NCBI GenBank assembly: GCA_002482725.1
Contig: DLGO01000049.1
Coordinates: 1-16,373 of the forward strand
Direction: 5' to 3'
Length of the DNA: 16,373 nt
Source of the DNA: Bacteroidetes bacterium UBA7692
GTDB taxonomy: Bacteria > Bacteroidota > Bacteroidia > Chitinophagales > LD1
The first letter of the stretch is position 1. Each line of letters begins with the position of its first letter. Positions 1 to 6,782 of this stretch are shown one piece after another. The notes beneath the pieces were generated by a model, which ran no database searches, was not told the origin of the DNA, and saw only the letters and a program-made list of their open reading frames with translations. A program made the position numbers and the translations under genes.

Positions 1-1
1 T

Positions 2-64
2 CTCAATGAATTTGAGTCGGGGAGTAGCCCGCGCCAGATAATAGTAGCAAGGCTGAAAGAATGA
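2..64 (+). CDS. 3' end of an unidentified upstream gene (partial)
   Basis: Frame 2 is open from the window edge for 20 codons and ends at a TGA at 62-64. The last residues read RQIIVARLKE. The stop overlaps the ATG of the next gene in an ATGA arrangement, which is typical of translationally coupled operon genes and is the main reason to believe this frame. The short tail could be the last strand of a Rossmann-type enzyme such as a SAM-dependent methyltransferase, but that is a guess from very few residues. Frame 3 is also open over part of the stretch but ends at an internal TAA without coupling to the next gene. Confidence 0.6.
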   Translation, partial: LNEFESGSSPRQIIVARLKE

Positions 65-627
65 TAGAGCAATTGAATACTTGGGATAAGGAGTTATTCG
101 TGTTGGTCAACAGCGGCCTGGCATCTGCATGGCTGGACTGGCTGTGCCCCGTGCTGCGCAACAAAATGACCTGGATGCCCTTGTACGTTATAGCCGCAGC
201 TATTTTGCTATGGAAGAAGAGAGGGGAGGGGCTGCTGATACTTGCTTTTGCTGGTATCACTATCCTGCTGTGCGATCAGGTTTCGTCTTCATTAATAAAG
301 CCCTGGGTACAACGGATCCGTCCATGTAGCGACCCTTCGCTTGCCGGGCAGGTAAGGATGCTCGTAGGCTGTGGCAAGGGGTATAGTTTCCTCAGTAGCC
401 ACGCGGCCAATCATTTCGGGCTGGCAGTATTTCTGTCTTGCATTATCAGGCAGGCGTGGCCCAAGGCGTTATTATTTATTTGGGCAGCTGCCATTGCTTT
501 CTCGCAGGTATATGTGGGCGTGCACTATCCGTTCGATGTGCTGGCGGGTTCATTATTAGGTATAGTCTTTGGCGGGCTTGTCTTTCTTTTGTATGCCAAA
601 GCAAAAAGCTATTTATTTAAATCGTGA
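61..627 (+). CDS. PAP2-family membrane phosphatase (lipid phosphatase, possibly undecaprenyl-diphosphatase)
   Basis: A 188-residue protein with several hydrophobic membrane segments (about 38-51, 57-77, 118-128, 134-150, 160-177). It carries the three PAP2 phosphatase motifs: K80 to R87-P88 (KPWVQRIRP), the central motif S112-S113-H114, and S148 through H155 to D159. In the family the two histidines and the last aspartate carry out phosphoryl transfer from a lipid phosphate or diphosphate at the outer face of the inner membrane. The arginine expected after S148 is a glutamine (Q149). The ATG at 61 overlaps the upstream stop, and a glycosyltransferase follows directly, so recycling of a polyprenyl carrier for surface glycans is a reasonable role. 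The substrate cannot be read from sequence; a type-2 phosphatidic acid phosphatase is the alternative. Confidence 0.88.
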   Translation: MIEQLNTWDKELFVLVNSGLASAWLDWLCPVLRNKMTWMPLYVIAAAILLWKKRGEGLLILAFAGITILLCDQVSSSLIKPWVQRIRPCSDPSLAGQVRMLVGCGKGYSFLSSHAANHFGLAVFLSCIIRQAWPKALLFIWAAAIAFSQVYVGVHYPFDVLAGSLLGIVFGGLVFLLYAKAKSYLFKS

Positions 628-629
628 AT

Positions 630-1643
630 ATGCCAACAGTAGCAGTCGTAATATTGAATTGGAACGGGCGGAAATTCCTTGCGGACTTTCTGCCTTCTGT
701 AGTGCGGTATAGCGCAGGGCAGGGAGTATCGGTGGTATTGGCCGACAATGCTTCTACCGACGACTCTGTGGCTTTTACCAAAGCCAATTTTCCTTCGGTA
801 AAAATCATACCGCTGGATGTAAACTATGGCTATGCCGGGGGCTACAACCATGCGCTGAAGCAACTGGATGATGACTATTTTGTATTGCTGAACTCTGATA
901 TAGAGGTGACTCCAAACTGGATAGAGCCTATAGTGCAAATGATGGAGGGCAATGTAAGCATAGGGGCGGTGCAACCGAAGCTAAGGGCTTACCACAACAA
1001 GCAATATTTTGAATATGCAGGTGCTGCCGGTGGGTTTATAGATTACCTGGGCTATCCTTTTTGCCGTGGCCGCATATTCGATACGGTAGAGGAGGATAAA
1101 GGGCAATACAACCAATCCTCTAAAATATTCTGGGCTACGGGAGCCTGTTTGTTTGTGCGCAGGTCAGCTTTCGAAAGTGCCGGTGGGCTGGATGCAGATT
1201 TCTTTGCCCACATGGAAGAGATAGACCTGTGCTGGCGCATGCAAAACCTTGGATACGAGGTTTGGTACTGTGCCGATAGCCTGGTGTACCATGTAGGCGG
1301 CGGAAGCCTGCCGTATGGCAATGCCCGCAAAACTTTCCTGAACTTCAGGAACAACCTCTTTATGCTATTCAAAAACCTGCCGGCTTCTCAATTGGTGCCA
1401 AAGATACTGGCGCGCATGGTGCTGGACGGTGTAGCGGCTTTTCAATCCGTTGCAAAGCAAAAATCCTTTAGCGATTTCAATGCTATACTCAAAGCGCATT
1501 TTGCCTTTTATGCAGCTATACCTGTACTATTGGATAAAAGGAAACGCAGCGATAATAAGGAAATAGCCGTTCGCTCTTTCTTTGGCAGCAGCATCATATT
1601 TGCCTACTTTGCCAAGGGCAAAAAACTGTTCAGTCAGTTGTAG
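630..1643 (+). CDS. Family 2 glycosyltransferase (rhamnosyltransferase-like)
   Basis: A 337-residue GT-A glycosyltransferase. The N-terminal strand VAVVILNWNG, the nucleotide-binding DNAST at residues 39-43, the metal-binding NSD at 88-90 and the acceptor-side segment with E196-E197-x-D199 followed by CWR and H221 match the WbbL/rhamnosyltransferase branch of GT2. It should transfer a sugar from a nucleotide-sugar donor to a lipid-linked or surface glycan at the cytoplasmic membrane face. The C-terminal part after about residue 235 is hydrophobic and basic, suggesting peripheral membrane contact. I chose the ATG at 630 because family members commonly begin just before this strand; a GTG at 624, overlapping the phosphatase stop as GTGA, is an equally simple alternative. 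Donor and acceptor are unknown. Confidence 0.9.
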   Translation: MPTVAVVILNWNGRKFLADFLPSVVRYSAGQGVSVVLADNASTDDSVAFTKANFPSVKIIPLDVNYGYAGGYNHALKQLDDDYFVLLNSDIEVTPNWIEPIVQMMEGNVSIGAVQPKLRAYHNKQYFEYAGAAGGFIDYLGYPFCRGRIFDTVEEDKGQYNQSSKIFWATGACLFVRRSAFESAGGLDADFFAHMEEIDLCWRMQNLGYEVWYCADSLVYHVGGGSLPYGNARKTFLNFRNNLFMLFKNLPASQLVPKILARMVLDGVAAFQSVAKQKSFSDFNAILKAHFAFYAAIPVLLDKRKRSDNKEIAVRSFFGSSIIFAYFAKGKKLFSQL

Positions 1644-1653
1644 TGGTTTGCCG

Positions 1654-1675
1654 TTAAATTATAACTTATATTTAA
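1654..1675. promoter_or_regulatory. AT-only near-palindrome just upstream of the Crp-like gene
   Basis: TTAAATTATAA at 1654-1664 faces TTATATTTAA at 1666-1675, an inverted repeat with one extra base in the left arm and a single central C. It ends five bases before the regulator's ATG. It could be an autoregulatory site or part of the promoter. AT-only palindromes arise easily by chance, so confidence is low. Confidence 0.25.
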
Positions 1676-1679
1676 TCCC

Positions 1680-2267
1680 ATGACCGAAACAGAATTGCTG
1701 CAACATGCGCTGAAATCCTTTTGCGGAATGGATGAGGCGGCTTTTGAACTATCGCTGCCCTACTGGCAGCCGCGCCAATACCACAAGGGGGAAATGTACA
1801 ATGAGTACAAGAATGTATGCAAGCACCTGGGGTTTATAGTAGATGGGGTGTTCCGCACCTATTATGTAAACGATGAGTCGGGCGAGGACAAGAATGTATT
1901 TTTCTTTACCAAGCACCAGATAGTGGTTTCGTACAAAAGCTTCGTGAGCCAGACTCCCTGCAACTACTACACACAGAGCATGAGCGACGCTGCAATAGTG
2001 TATATCCATTTCGATCGCCTGCAGGAGCTGTATAAGCAATCGCACCAATGGGAAAAGTTTGGCCGCATGGTGGCCGAAACGGCATTTGACTTTGCCATGA
2101 ACCGCGCAGAGGCATTCATGTTTCGCACCCCCGAGGAGCGCTACCTGCAGCTGATACACCAGCACCCTGACATATTCAATGCAGTGCCGCTGTACCATAT
2201 TTCGTCGTACCTGGGTATACAGGGGCCATCGCTCAGCAGGATAAGGAAGAGACTGGCAGTACGTTGA
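1680..2267 (+). CDS. Crp/Fnr-family transcriptional regulator
   Basis: A 195-residue cytoplasmic protein. Residues about 20-115 form a cyclic-nucleotide-binding-type jelly roll (HKGEMYNEYKNVCKHLGFIVDG followed by the FRTYYV strand). A helical linker runs about 115-150. The C-terminal helix-turn-helix is about 165-192, with the recognition helix in GPSLSRIRKRL. Many Bacteroidota proteins of this size and layout lack clear cAMP-binding residues and are thought to sense other signals; I see no RxS-type phosphate-binding motif, so the ligand is unknown. There is no cysteine cluster of the Fnr iron-sulfur type. The adjacent alpha/beta hydrolase, with dyads in between, is the obvious candidate target. 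Confidence 0.88.
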   Translation: MTETELLQHALKSFCGMDEAAFELSLPYWQPRQYHKGEMYNEYKNVCKHLGFIVDGVFRTYYVNDESGEDKNVFFFTKHQIVVSYKSFVSQTPCNYYTQSMSDAAIVYIHFDRLQELYKQSHQWEKFGRMVAETAFDFAMNRAEAFMFRTPEERYLQLIHQHPDIFNAVPLYHISSYLGIQGPSLSRIRKRLAVR

Positions 2268-2271
2268 TTTT

Positions 2272-2297
2272 CCGGGTTATTTTTTAACCCGGGTTAA
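2272..2297 (+). promoter_or_regulatory. Three CCGGGTTA half-sites: palindrome and possible weak terminator
   Basis: TTAACCCGGGTTAA at 2284-2297 is a perfect 14-bp palindrome. A third copy of the half-site, CCGGGTTA, lies at 2272-2279 and can pair with TAACCCGG at 2285-2292 across a five-T loop. On the + strand that 8-bp hairpin is followed by GTTAATTTTTAT, so it could terminate the regulator transcript. The same half-sites could serve as an operator for the hydrolase promoter. Confidence 0.45.
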
Positions 2298-2315
2298 TTT
2301 TTATGCGGTTTAGGG

Positions 2316-2327
2316 TTGGCACCTTTG
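2316..2327 (+). promoter_or_regulatory. Candidate promoter of the alpha/beta hydrolase gene
   Basis: CACCTTTG at 2320-2327 resembles the Bacteroidota -7 element TAnnTTTG with one mismatch at the first base, and a TTTT stands at 2298-2301 about where a -33 element would sit. The overlapping TTGGCAC at 2316-2322 is a perfect sigma-54 -24 half, but the required -12 GC is absent (TATC is there instead). Either reading would leave a leader of roughly 50 bases. Confidence 0.3.
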
Positions 2328-2332
2328 TATCG

Positions 2333-2352
2333 TGAAAGCAAGTAAGCTTTCA
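2333..2352. promoter_or_regulatory. Inverted repeat TGAAAGC-N6-GCTTTCA in the hydrolase leader
   Basis: A perfect 7-bp inverted repeat with spacer AAGTAA. The inner 5-bp half-sites separated by six bases (AAAGC-N6-GCTTT) have the same geometry as Crp/Fnr operators. It lies immediately downstream of the candidate promoter and beside a Crp-family gene, so binding by that regulator is a plausible inference. A hairpin in the mRNA leader is the alternative. Confidence 0.4.
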
Positions 2353-2387
2353 AAGAAAAAAGTTCATCACTCATAAATTACATAATC

Positions 2388-3170
2388 ATGAAAACGATCA
2401 ATTCAAAAACGGTTCTATTTATCACAGGCGCTTTCGTAACCAACCAGGGCTGGGACGCATGGCGCACCTACTTCGAAAGTAAAGGCTACAAAACCATAGC
2501 ACCGGCCTGGCCACACAAAGAAGGCGACCCCAAAGCACTGCGCGCCAACCAGCCAAATGAAGGTATAGCCTCTGTTCGCCTGGCGCAGCTGATAGAGCAC
2601 TACGCGCACATAGCCAAAAACCTACCCGAGAAGCCAATTATAATAGGCCACTCACTGGGTGGATTGATAACCCAGATACTACTGAACAGGGACTTGGGCG
2701 CAGCAGGCATAGCCATACACTCTGTACCACCACAGGGAGTAATGCCTACACAGCTTTCATTCTTCCGGGCAACCTGGAAAGCCTTGGGATTGTTTACTTC
2801 TACAAAAAAAGCCTACCTGATGTCGTTCAATGACTGGCAGTATGCTTTTACCAATGAAATGCCGCTGGCCGAGCAGCAAAAAGCCTACGAAGCCAATGCT
2901 ATACCGGAGTCTAAGCTGGTACTGAGGGATGGCCTTACCAGCGATGCTAAAGTAGATTTTGATAAACCCCACGCACCATTGCTTTTTACCGCTGGTGAAA
3001 TAGACAACTGCATACCGGCGGCACTGAATGAAAAGAACTTCAACAGATACCCGAAAAATGGCTCTGTAACAGAGTTGAAAGTATTCAAAGGCCGTAACCA
3101 TTTTGTATTGGGACAGCCAAGCTGGAAAGAAGATGCAGACTATATCCTGAACTGGATAGCTACACACTAG
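2388..3170 (+). CDS. Alpha/beta hydrolase (serine esterase/lipase-like)
   Basis: A 260-residue cytoplasmic protein with no signal peptide. The nucleophile elbow is GHSLGG with Ser89, the acid is probably Asp206 in GEIDNCIP and the base is His238 in GRNHFV, all in canonical order. The FITGAF segment near residues 11-16 is probably the oxyanion strand. Residues about 115-185 form the variable lid. The arrangement fits an esterase, lactonase or haloperoxidase-like hydrolase; the substrate cannot be told. It follows the Crp-like regulator after 120 bp of control-like sequence and ends before a strong bidirectional terminator, so it is probably transcribed alone. The ATG at 2388 is well placed before the first beta strand. 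Confidence 0.88.
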   Translation: MKTINSKTVLFITGAFVTNQGWDAWRTYFESKGYKTIAPAWPHKEGDPKALRANQPNEGIASVRLAQLIEHYAHIAKNLPEKPIIIGHSLGGLITQILLNRDLGAAGIAIHSVPPQGVMPTQLSFFRATWKALGLFTSTKKAYLMSFNDWQYAFTNEMPLAEQQKAYEANAIPESKLVLRDGLTSDAKVDFDKPHAPLLFTAGEIDNCIPAALNEKNFNRYPKNGSVTELKVFKGRNHFVLGQPSWKEDADYILNWIATH

Positions 3171-3185
3171 ACCTCCGGCCATTAT

Positions 3186-3231
3186 AAAAACAGTAAGCCC
3201 ATCAGACAATTCTGATGGGCTTACTGTTTTT
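3186..3231. terminator. Perfect 21-bp stem, bidirectional intrinsic terminator
   Basis: The left arm 3186-3206 and right arm 3211-3231 are perfectly complementary over 21 bp with loop CAAT. The core CAGTAAGCCCATCAGA is flanked by A5 on the left and T5 on the right, so each strand gives a GC-containing stem ending in a U tract. It lies between the convergent hydrolase (+) and kinase (-) genes and can serve both. Confidence 0.93.
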
Positions 3232-3250
3232 ATCCCTAATGTGCTTCTGA

Positions 3251-5260
3251 TTAATTTTGACTGCCGGGTAAATAGATATTAAAAGTAGAGCCTTCCTTTT
3301 CCCTGCCACTGGCAGTTATCACTCCGTGGTGGTTCTGTACTATTTTTTTGCAGATTGCAAGGCCTATGCCTGTGCCACTGTACTCCTGCCTGTTGTGCAG
3401 TCGCTGGAATATCTCGAATATCTTTTCGGATTGCTCCGGGTCAAAGCCTATTCCATCATCTGTTACTGATATATGGTAGTATGTTTTGCGCTTGTCTATA
3501 TCCTTAAGATCCAATTCGTTTCCTTCTATTTTTTGCGAGGTGATGCGCACAGTGGAGCGGTCGCCTTTACCGTACTTTATGGAGTTGCTTACCAGGTTGG
3601 TAAACAACTGTGTAAGTTGAAAAGGTATACCGCTGACAACGGGTAGCTGATCTGCATATACTGTAATGCCCCTCGGACCCGCAAAATCTGTAAATGAAGC
3701 ATACACATCGCTTACTATCCTGTTCAGGTCCACCTCCTCAAAAATGGTAACATCATTGTGCGTGCGCGAAAATGAAAGCAGGTCACGTATCAGGGTTTGC
3801 ATCCTTAGTACCGACTTGTCTATCTTTTCCATTACCTCCCTGGTATGAGGCGTTAGCGTATCGCCGTCTTTTTGTATTATCAGGCTGTTAAAGGTCTTTA
3901 TCTTCCGCAGTGGCTCCTGCAAGTCGTGGCTGGCAACATAGCTGAAAGAGGTAAGCTCTTTATTGCTGCGCTCCAACTCACGGTTTTTTTGTTCCAGTAT
4001 GCGGTTGGCTTCGTCCACGCTGGCAGCAGCTTTCTTTATATCAGTAATATCGTGCGAAAGTACCAACACACCAAGCGATTCTTCGTTTACACCTATCACA
4101 GGTATTACAAACTGCTCAAAGCAATTATCCTGACCCGCCAGTTGTTTCTCCTTGTAGTGTGTTATGCTGCCGCGATAGGCTCCTTGCAGGTCTGTCAGTA
4201 GTTGCTCATCATTATTGAAAAGCTCAATAGCATTCAGCGATTTGCCCAGCACTTCGGTTCTGCCAATGCCGAAAACCTTTTCTGCCCTGCCATTAAATAC
4301 GATCAGGTTAAAGTTGCTGTCAAATGCGTACAGCACGTCTACGCTATTCTCTATCAATGCTTCTGCCAGCGACTTTTCGTACTCCAGTTGCTTGCGCAGG
4401 TAATACGCATCTGTTATGTCCTGGCATGTGCCAAGTATCTTTAGCGTGTTGCCATTTTCATCCACAGCCACCTGGTTCTTGCCTTGCAGTATGCGCTGCT
4501 CACCCTTATCTGTTACTATGCGCATGGTATAGTCAGGTGCCACCTGTGTCACTATGGAGTCCTGTATCTGCTTTATGCGCCCCGCCCTGTCATCGGGATG
4601 TACCAGACCTATAAACCGCTCGAAGGTTAGCTCTTCTGATTGCGGCTCCAATCCGTATATGCGGAACAACTCATCCGACCATGTTATTTTTCCATCAGCT
4701 ATGGTCCATGTCCAGTTGCCTATATGTGTCAGTGCCTGCGATTGCTTATACAGCCCATCGCTCTCTTGCAATTGAGCAAGGGTCGTGTTTATTTTAGTCC
4801 TTTGAATATTAGCAAAGAGCCGGAATGATTCCAGCTCCATAGCTGCATTGAACTCATCCACTTCGCGTATAATATTTATGATCAGCTGTAAATCGCCGGT
4901 ATAGTCGGGCAAAAATTTAGCAAGCGACGTTTTTCTCAAAAATGCTGTGAGGGTAATGTCCTCTGCTACCACCTGCTCTCTGTCTATCAAGGGAAGCATA
5001 TTGCTGCTCCATTGTTGCAAAGAATCCAGTATCTGCTCTTTTGCAGCATTGCGCACCAGGTAATCGAAGAATATAGTCAGGTTCTGTTTAGACAGGGTCA
5101 GGAGCTCCCGCTCATCCATATTCTCAAAGAACTTTAGCAAAGGAAAATCCACGCTCCTGGCAAGTTGCAGCTGATCTATGGCATATTCATCCAGTCTGTT
5201 CTCCAGCAAAAAAGCTGCGTATGCCGGAAGGTAGGTAAAGGATAAATTGACTCTTGTCAC
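3251..5260 (-). CDS. Cytoplasmic PAS-domain histidine kinase
   Basis: A 669-residue hybrid-less sensor kinase with no membrane segment. Residues about 1-160 are all-helical and unassigned; they resemble the helical sensor modules found at the front of some PAS kinases. PAS 1 is about 172-287 and contains the PAC-like HPDD motif, PAS 2 is about 298-410, a short coiled coil is about 412-438, the HisKA domain has H-box SHDLQEP with His445, and the HATPase has N-box N559, D602-GIGFD and GTGIGL at 629-634. It should autophosphorylate His445 and pass phosphate to a response regulator. The start is a GTG at 5258-5260: an in-frame TAA lies 21 bases upstream and the next Met is residue 48. It follows a response regulator gene by 28 bp, so the pair is likely an operon. 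The ligand is unknown. Confidence 0.9.
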   Translation of the reverse strand: MTRVNLSFTYLPAYAAFLLENRLDEYAIDQLQLARSVDFPLLKFFENMDERELLTLSKQNLTIFFDYLVRNAAKEQILDSLQQWSSNMLPLIDREQVVAEDITLTAFLRKTSLAKFLPDYTGDLQLIINIIREVDEFNAAMELESFRLFANIQRTKINTTLAQLQESDGLYKQSQALTHIGNWTWTIADGKITWSDELFRIYGLEPQSEELTFERFIGLVHPDDRAGRIKQIQDSIVTQVAPDYTMRIVTDKGEQRILQGKNQVAVDENGNTLKILGTCQDITDAYYLRKQLEYEKSLAEALIENSVDVLYAFDSNFNLIVFNGRAEKVFGIGRTEVLGKSLNAIELFNNDEQLLTDLQGAYRGSITHYKEKQLAGQDNCFEQFVIPVIGVNEESLGVLVLSHDITDIKKAAASVDEANRILEQKNRELERSNKELTSFSYVASHDLQEPLRKIKTFNSLIIQKDGDTLTPHTREVMEKIDKSVLRMQTLIRDLLSFSRTHNDVTIFEEVDLNRIVSDVYASFTDFAGPRGITVYADQLPVVSGIPFQLTQLFTNLVSNSIKYGKGDRSTVRITSQKIEGNELDLKDIDKRKTYYHISVTDDGIGFDPEQSEKIFEIFQRLHNRQEYSGTGIGLAICKKIVQNHHGVITASGREKEGSTFNIYLPGSQN

Positions 5261-5288
5261 GGGAATAGATATTGAGGGTTAAAGTATA

Positions 5289-5738
5289 CTACACATTACG
5301 ATTAAAATTCCAAAGAAATTTATCTCTCTTCGGGTTGTGTTGCTCTTCCCAATTCAGTGACAGTACCTGAGTAGCCATACGGTGTATGCCTTTATATGAG
5401 TCCGGTTTTGGTATATACAGATTTGCACCCGATTGGTACGTTTCTTCTATATGCTCGCTTTTAGTGGAGGTAGAGTAAATAATAACCGGAATATGCTTTA
5501 TCTCATCTGTAGCCCTTATTTCCTTCAGGCATTCATACCCGCCTTTTATCGGCATGTTCAGGTCCAGGAAAATAATATCCGGTTTATAGTTTGGCTCGCT
5601 CAGCACTACAAAAACCTCTGCTCCATTGCGCGCTTCCCTTATGCTTACTTCAGGCGAAATTTCACGCATTATCTCTATGAAAATGTCGCGGTCATCATCG
5701 TCATCATCTGCCAGTAATATGTTTACCGATTTTTTCAT
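5289..5738 (-). CDS. Single-domain response regulator (Rcp1/CheY-like)
   Basis: I place the start at the ATG at 5736-5738, giving 149 residues beginning MKKSVNILLADDDDDDRD. A longer reading frame reaches 5915, but that extension is AT-rich, has no family resemblance and sits before the first beta strand of the receiver fold. The acidic pocket is within D11-D16, the phosphorylation site is D59 in FLDLNMP, the switch Ser/Thr is about S89-T90 and the conserved lysine is K111 in PKP. There is no output domain. Members of this class are phosphorylated by phytochrome-like kinases with the HDLQEPLR H-box, exactly the type encoded 28 bp downstream, so this is very likely its cognate partner. The six-aspartate run is encoded by GAT/GAC repeats at 5691-5708. 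Confidence 0.9.
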   Translation of the reverse strand: MKKSVNILLADDDDDDRDIFIEIMREISPEVSIREARNGAEVFVVLSEPNYKPDIIFLDLNMPIKGGYECLKEIRATDEIKHIPVIIYSTSTKSEHIEETYQSGANLYIPKPDSYKGIHRMATQVLSLNWEEQHNPKRDKFLWNFNRNV

Positions 5739-5973
5739 GGTAATGGCAAAAAATACCATCAAAGCATTTCCCAATCGCATGTGCTTTTTTATCGAAAAAA
5801 AGAGCTTGTAAAAAATAAGTATAGACGGAAAAATTCTTGTGCTTGTCATAATTCTTTTAATGAGGTGGGCTAAAAATATAATAATTATTGAAACCACTTT
5901 GATTGTATAAAGCAATCTGTTATAGGGTGTTAAATGATGAAATCAATCATTAAGGGATGGGGTAAATATTCCC
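5739..5973. other. Intergenic region upstream of the response regulator
   Basis: This 235-bp AT-rich stretch has no convincing gene. It should hold the promoter of the regulator-kinase pair, but I found no good -33/-7 or -24/-12 element. On the - strand TATTTTTTG at 5746-5754 is one base too long for a -7 element and too close to the ATG. An imperfect AT hairpin lies at about 5783-5805. No clear terminator follows the upstream gene, so read-through into the regulator is possible. Confidence 0.4.
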
Positions 5974-6594
5974 CTATTCTCCACTTAGCAGCCCATCTGC
6001 CAGCTTGTTCCATTGTGTTTCCGAAACACGCCTCCAACCTATTACTTCTGCCAGAAAATTGTAAAGCCTGCCATAGAAACCATTAGCTTCTATCACATCT
6101 GTCTGCTCATGTCTTGGATATATAGCTACGGTTACCGTATTACCTATTCTTTCAGCTATAAAAGTATTGGTGGTAGGCCCTGTAAAATTTTCTTCAGATT
6201 CTCCTTCGGTTGGGTTCTGTGCCGGTTGCACGCGTATTGCTACACTATCCTTATCACCGAACTTTACATTCAATATCCGCTCTATTTTTACCCAGTCGTA
6301 TCGCTGTGCACCGTTCAGGTGTGGAACCGGCAAATCGAAACGGATAAAATCGCCTTCTTCGGCTTTGCCGATCTTTATAGTACCGTTTTTGTCAAACAGC
6401 CTGTACTGCTTACCACCCGTTCCGCTAAGCTCATTCCAGCAGTTTACGTGAAGCAGCCTTTCTGATACATTTTTATATAGGTCCATAGCAGCACCTGTGG
6501 TAGAAAGGGATACCCTTTTCTTTACATCCAGGTTAGCGCCAGCCAAAGTTTCAGTTGCATTGGGCGTGTATTTAAGTTGATATGCTCCGTACAT
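5974..6594 (-). CDS. Uncharacterised protein, 206 residues
   Basis: I do not recognise a named family. The protein is soluble, has no signal peptide or membrane segment, and looks like a mixed alpha/beta intracellular protein. Visible features are WNELSGTGGKQYRLFDKNG at about 53-71, an acidic GDFIRFDLPVP stretch at 81-91, a YDWVKIERI segment at about 99-107, a polar linker at 126-142, and a Trp/Arg-rich C-terminal helix (GWRRVSETQW, 186-195). The start is the ATG at 6592-6594. The frame extends to a TTG at 6621, but that codon falls inside a sigma-54-like promoter, which favours the ATG. The gene stands alone between a terminator and the response regulator. Confidence 0.72.
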   Translation of the reverse strand: MYGAYQLKYTPNATETLAGANLDVKKRVSLSTTGAAMDLYKNVSERLLHVNCWNELSGTGGKQYRLFDKNGTIKIGKAEEGDFIRFDLPVPHLNGAQRYDWVKIERILNVKFGDKDSVAIRVQPAQNPTEGESEENFTGPTTNTFIAERIGNTVTVAIYPRHEQTDVIEANGFYGRLYNFLAEVIGWRRVSETQWNKLADGLLSGE

Positions 6595-6617
6595 AAGAAT
6601 GCTTTTACAGAATAAAA

Positions 6618-6633
6618 GCAATTAAAATGCCAA
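6618..6633 (-). promoter_or_regulatory. Sigma-54-like -24/-12 promoter
   Basis: On the - strand the sequence reads TTGGCATTTTAATTGC. Compared with the sigma-54 consensus TTGGCACG-N4-TTGC it has the invariant GG and GC with the exact 10-base gap, and differs only at the C and G after GGCA. Transcription would begin about 12 bases downstream, near 6606, leaving a leader of about 12 bases before the ATG at 6594. Such a short leader is the weak point. Confidence 0.45.
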
Positions 6634-6724
6634 TTTTGATAGAGACATAATTGTAGGTTTTTCAGGTGCGTATTTCACATATCCGTAAGCAGTTAACAGC
6701 CTGGCGCCATGTTTTCTATGAAAA

Positions 6725-6759
6725 AAATTCCCCAATGGCTAACGGCCATTGGGGAATTT
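6725..6759 (-). terminator. Intrinsic terminator after the kinase/SRPBCC operon
   Basis: Arms 6725-6739 (AAATTCCCCAATGGC) and 6745-6759 are perfectly complementary over 15 bp with loop 6740-6744. Read on the - strand the stem ends in seven T residues (6727 down to 6721). It lies 23 bp after the stop of the SRPBCC gene. Confidence 0.92.
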
Positions 6760-6782
6760 AAGATATGTTCTTTGAGGTAGCT

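Noticed and set aside
2316..2331. Sigma-54 promoter before the hydrolase
   Set aside because: The -24 half is perfect, but the -12 half reads TATC and lacks the invariant GC.
5691..5708. Run of six Asp codons as a possible microsatellite
   Set aside because: Acidic runs at this position form the metal-binding pocket and are common in this regulator class.
5739..5915. N-terminal extension of the response regulator frame
   Set aside because: The added residues are AT-encoded, precede the first receiver strand and match nothing in the fold; the ATG at 5738 gives the normal length.
6595..6621. TTG start giving nine extra residues on the 206-residue protein
   Set aside because: The codon sits inside the sigma-54-like element and an ATG follows closely.
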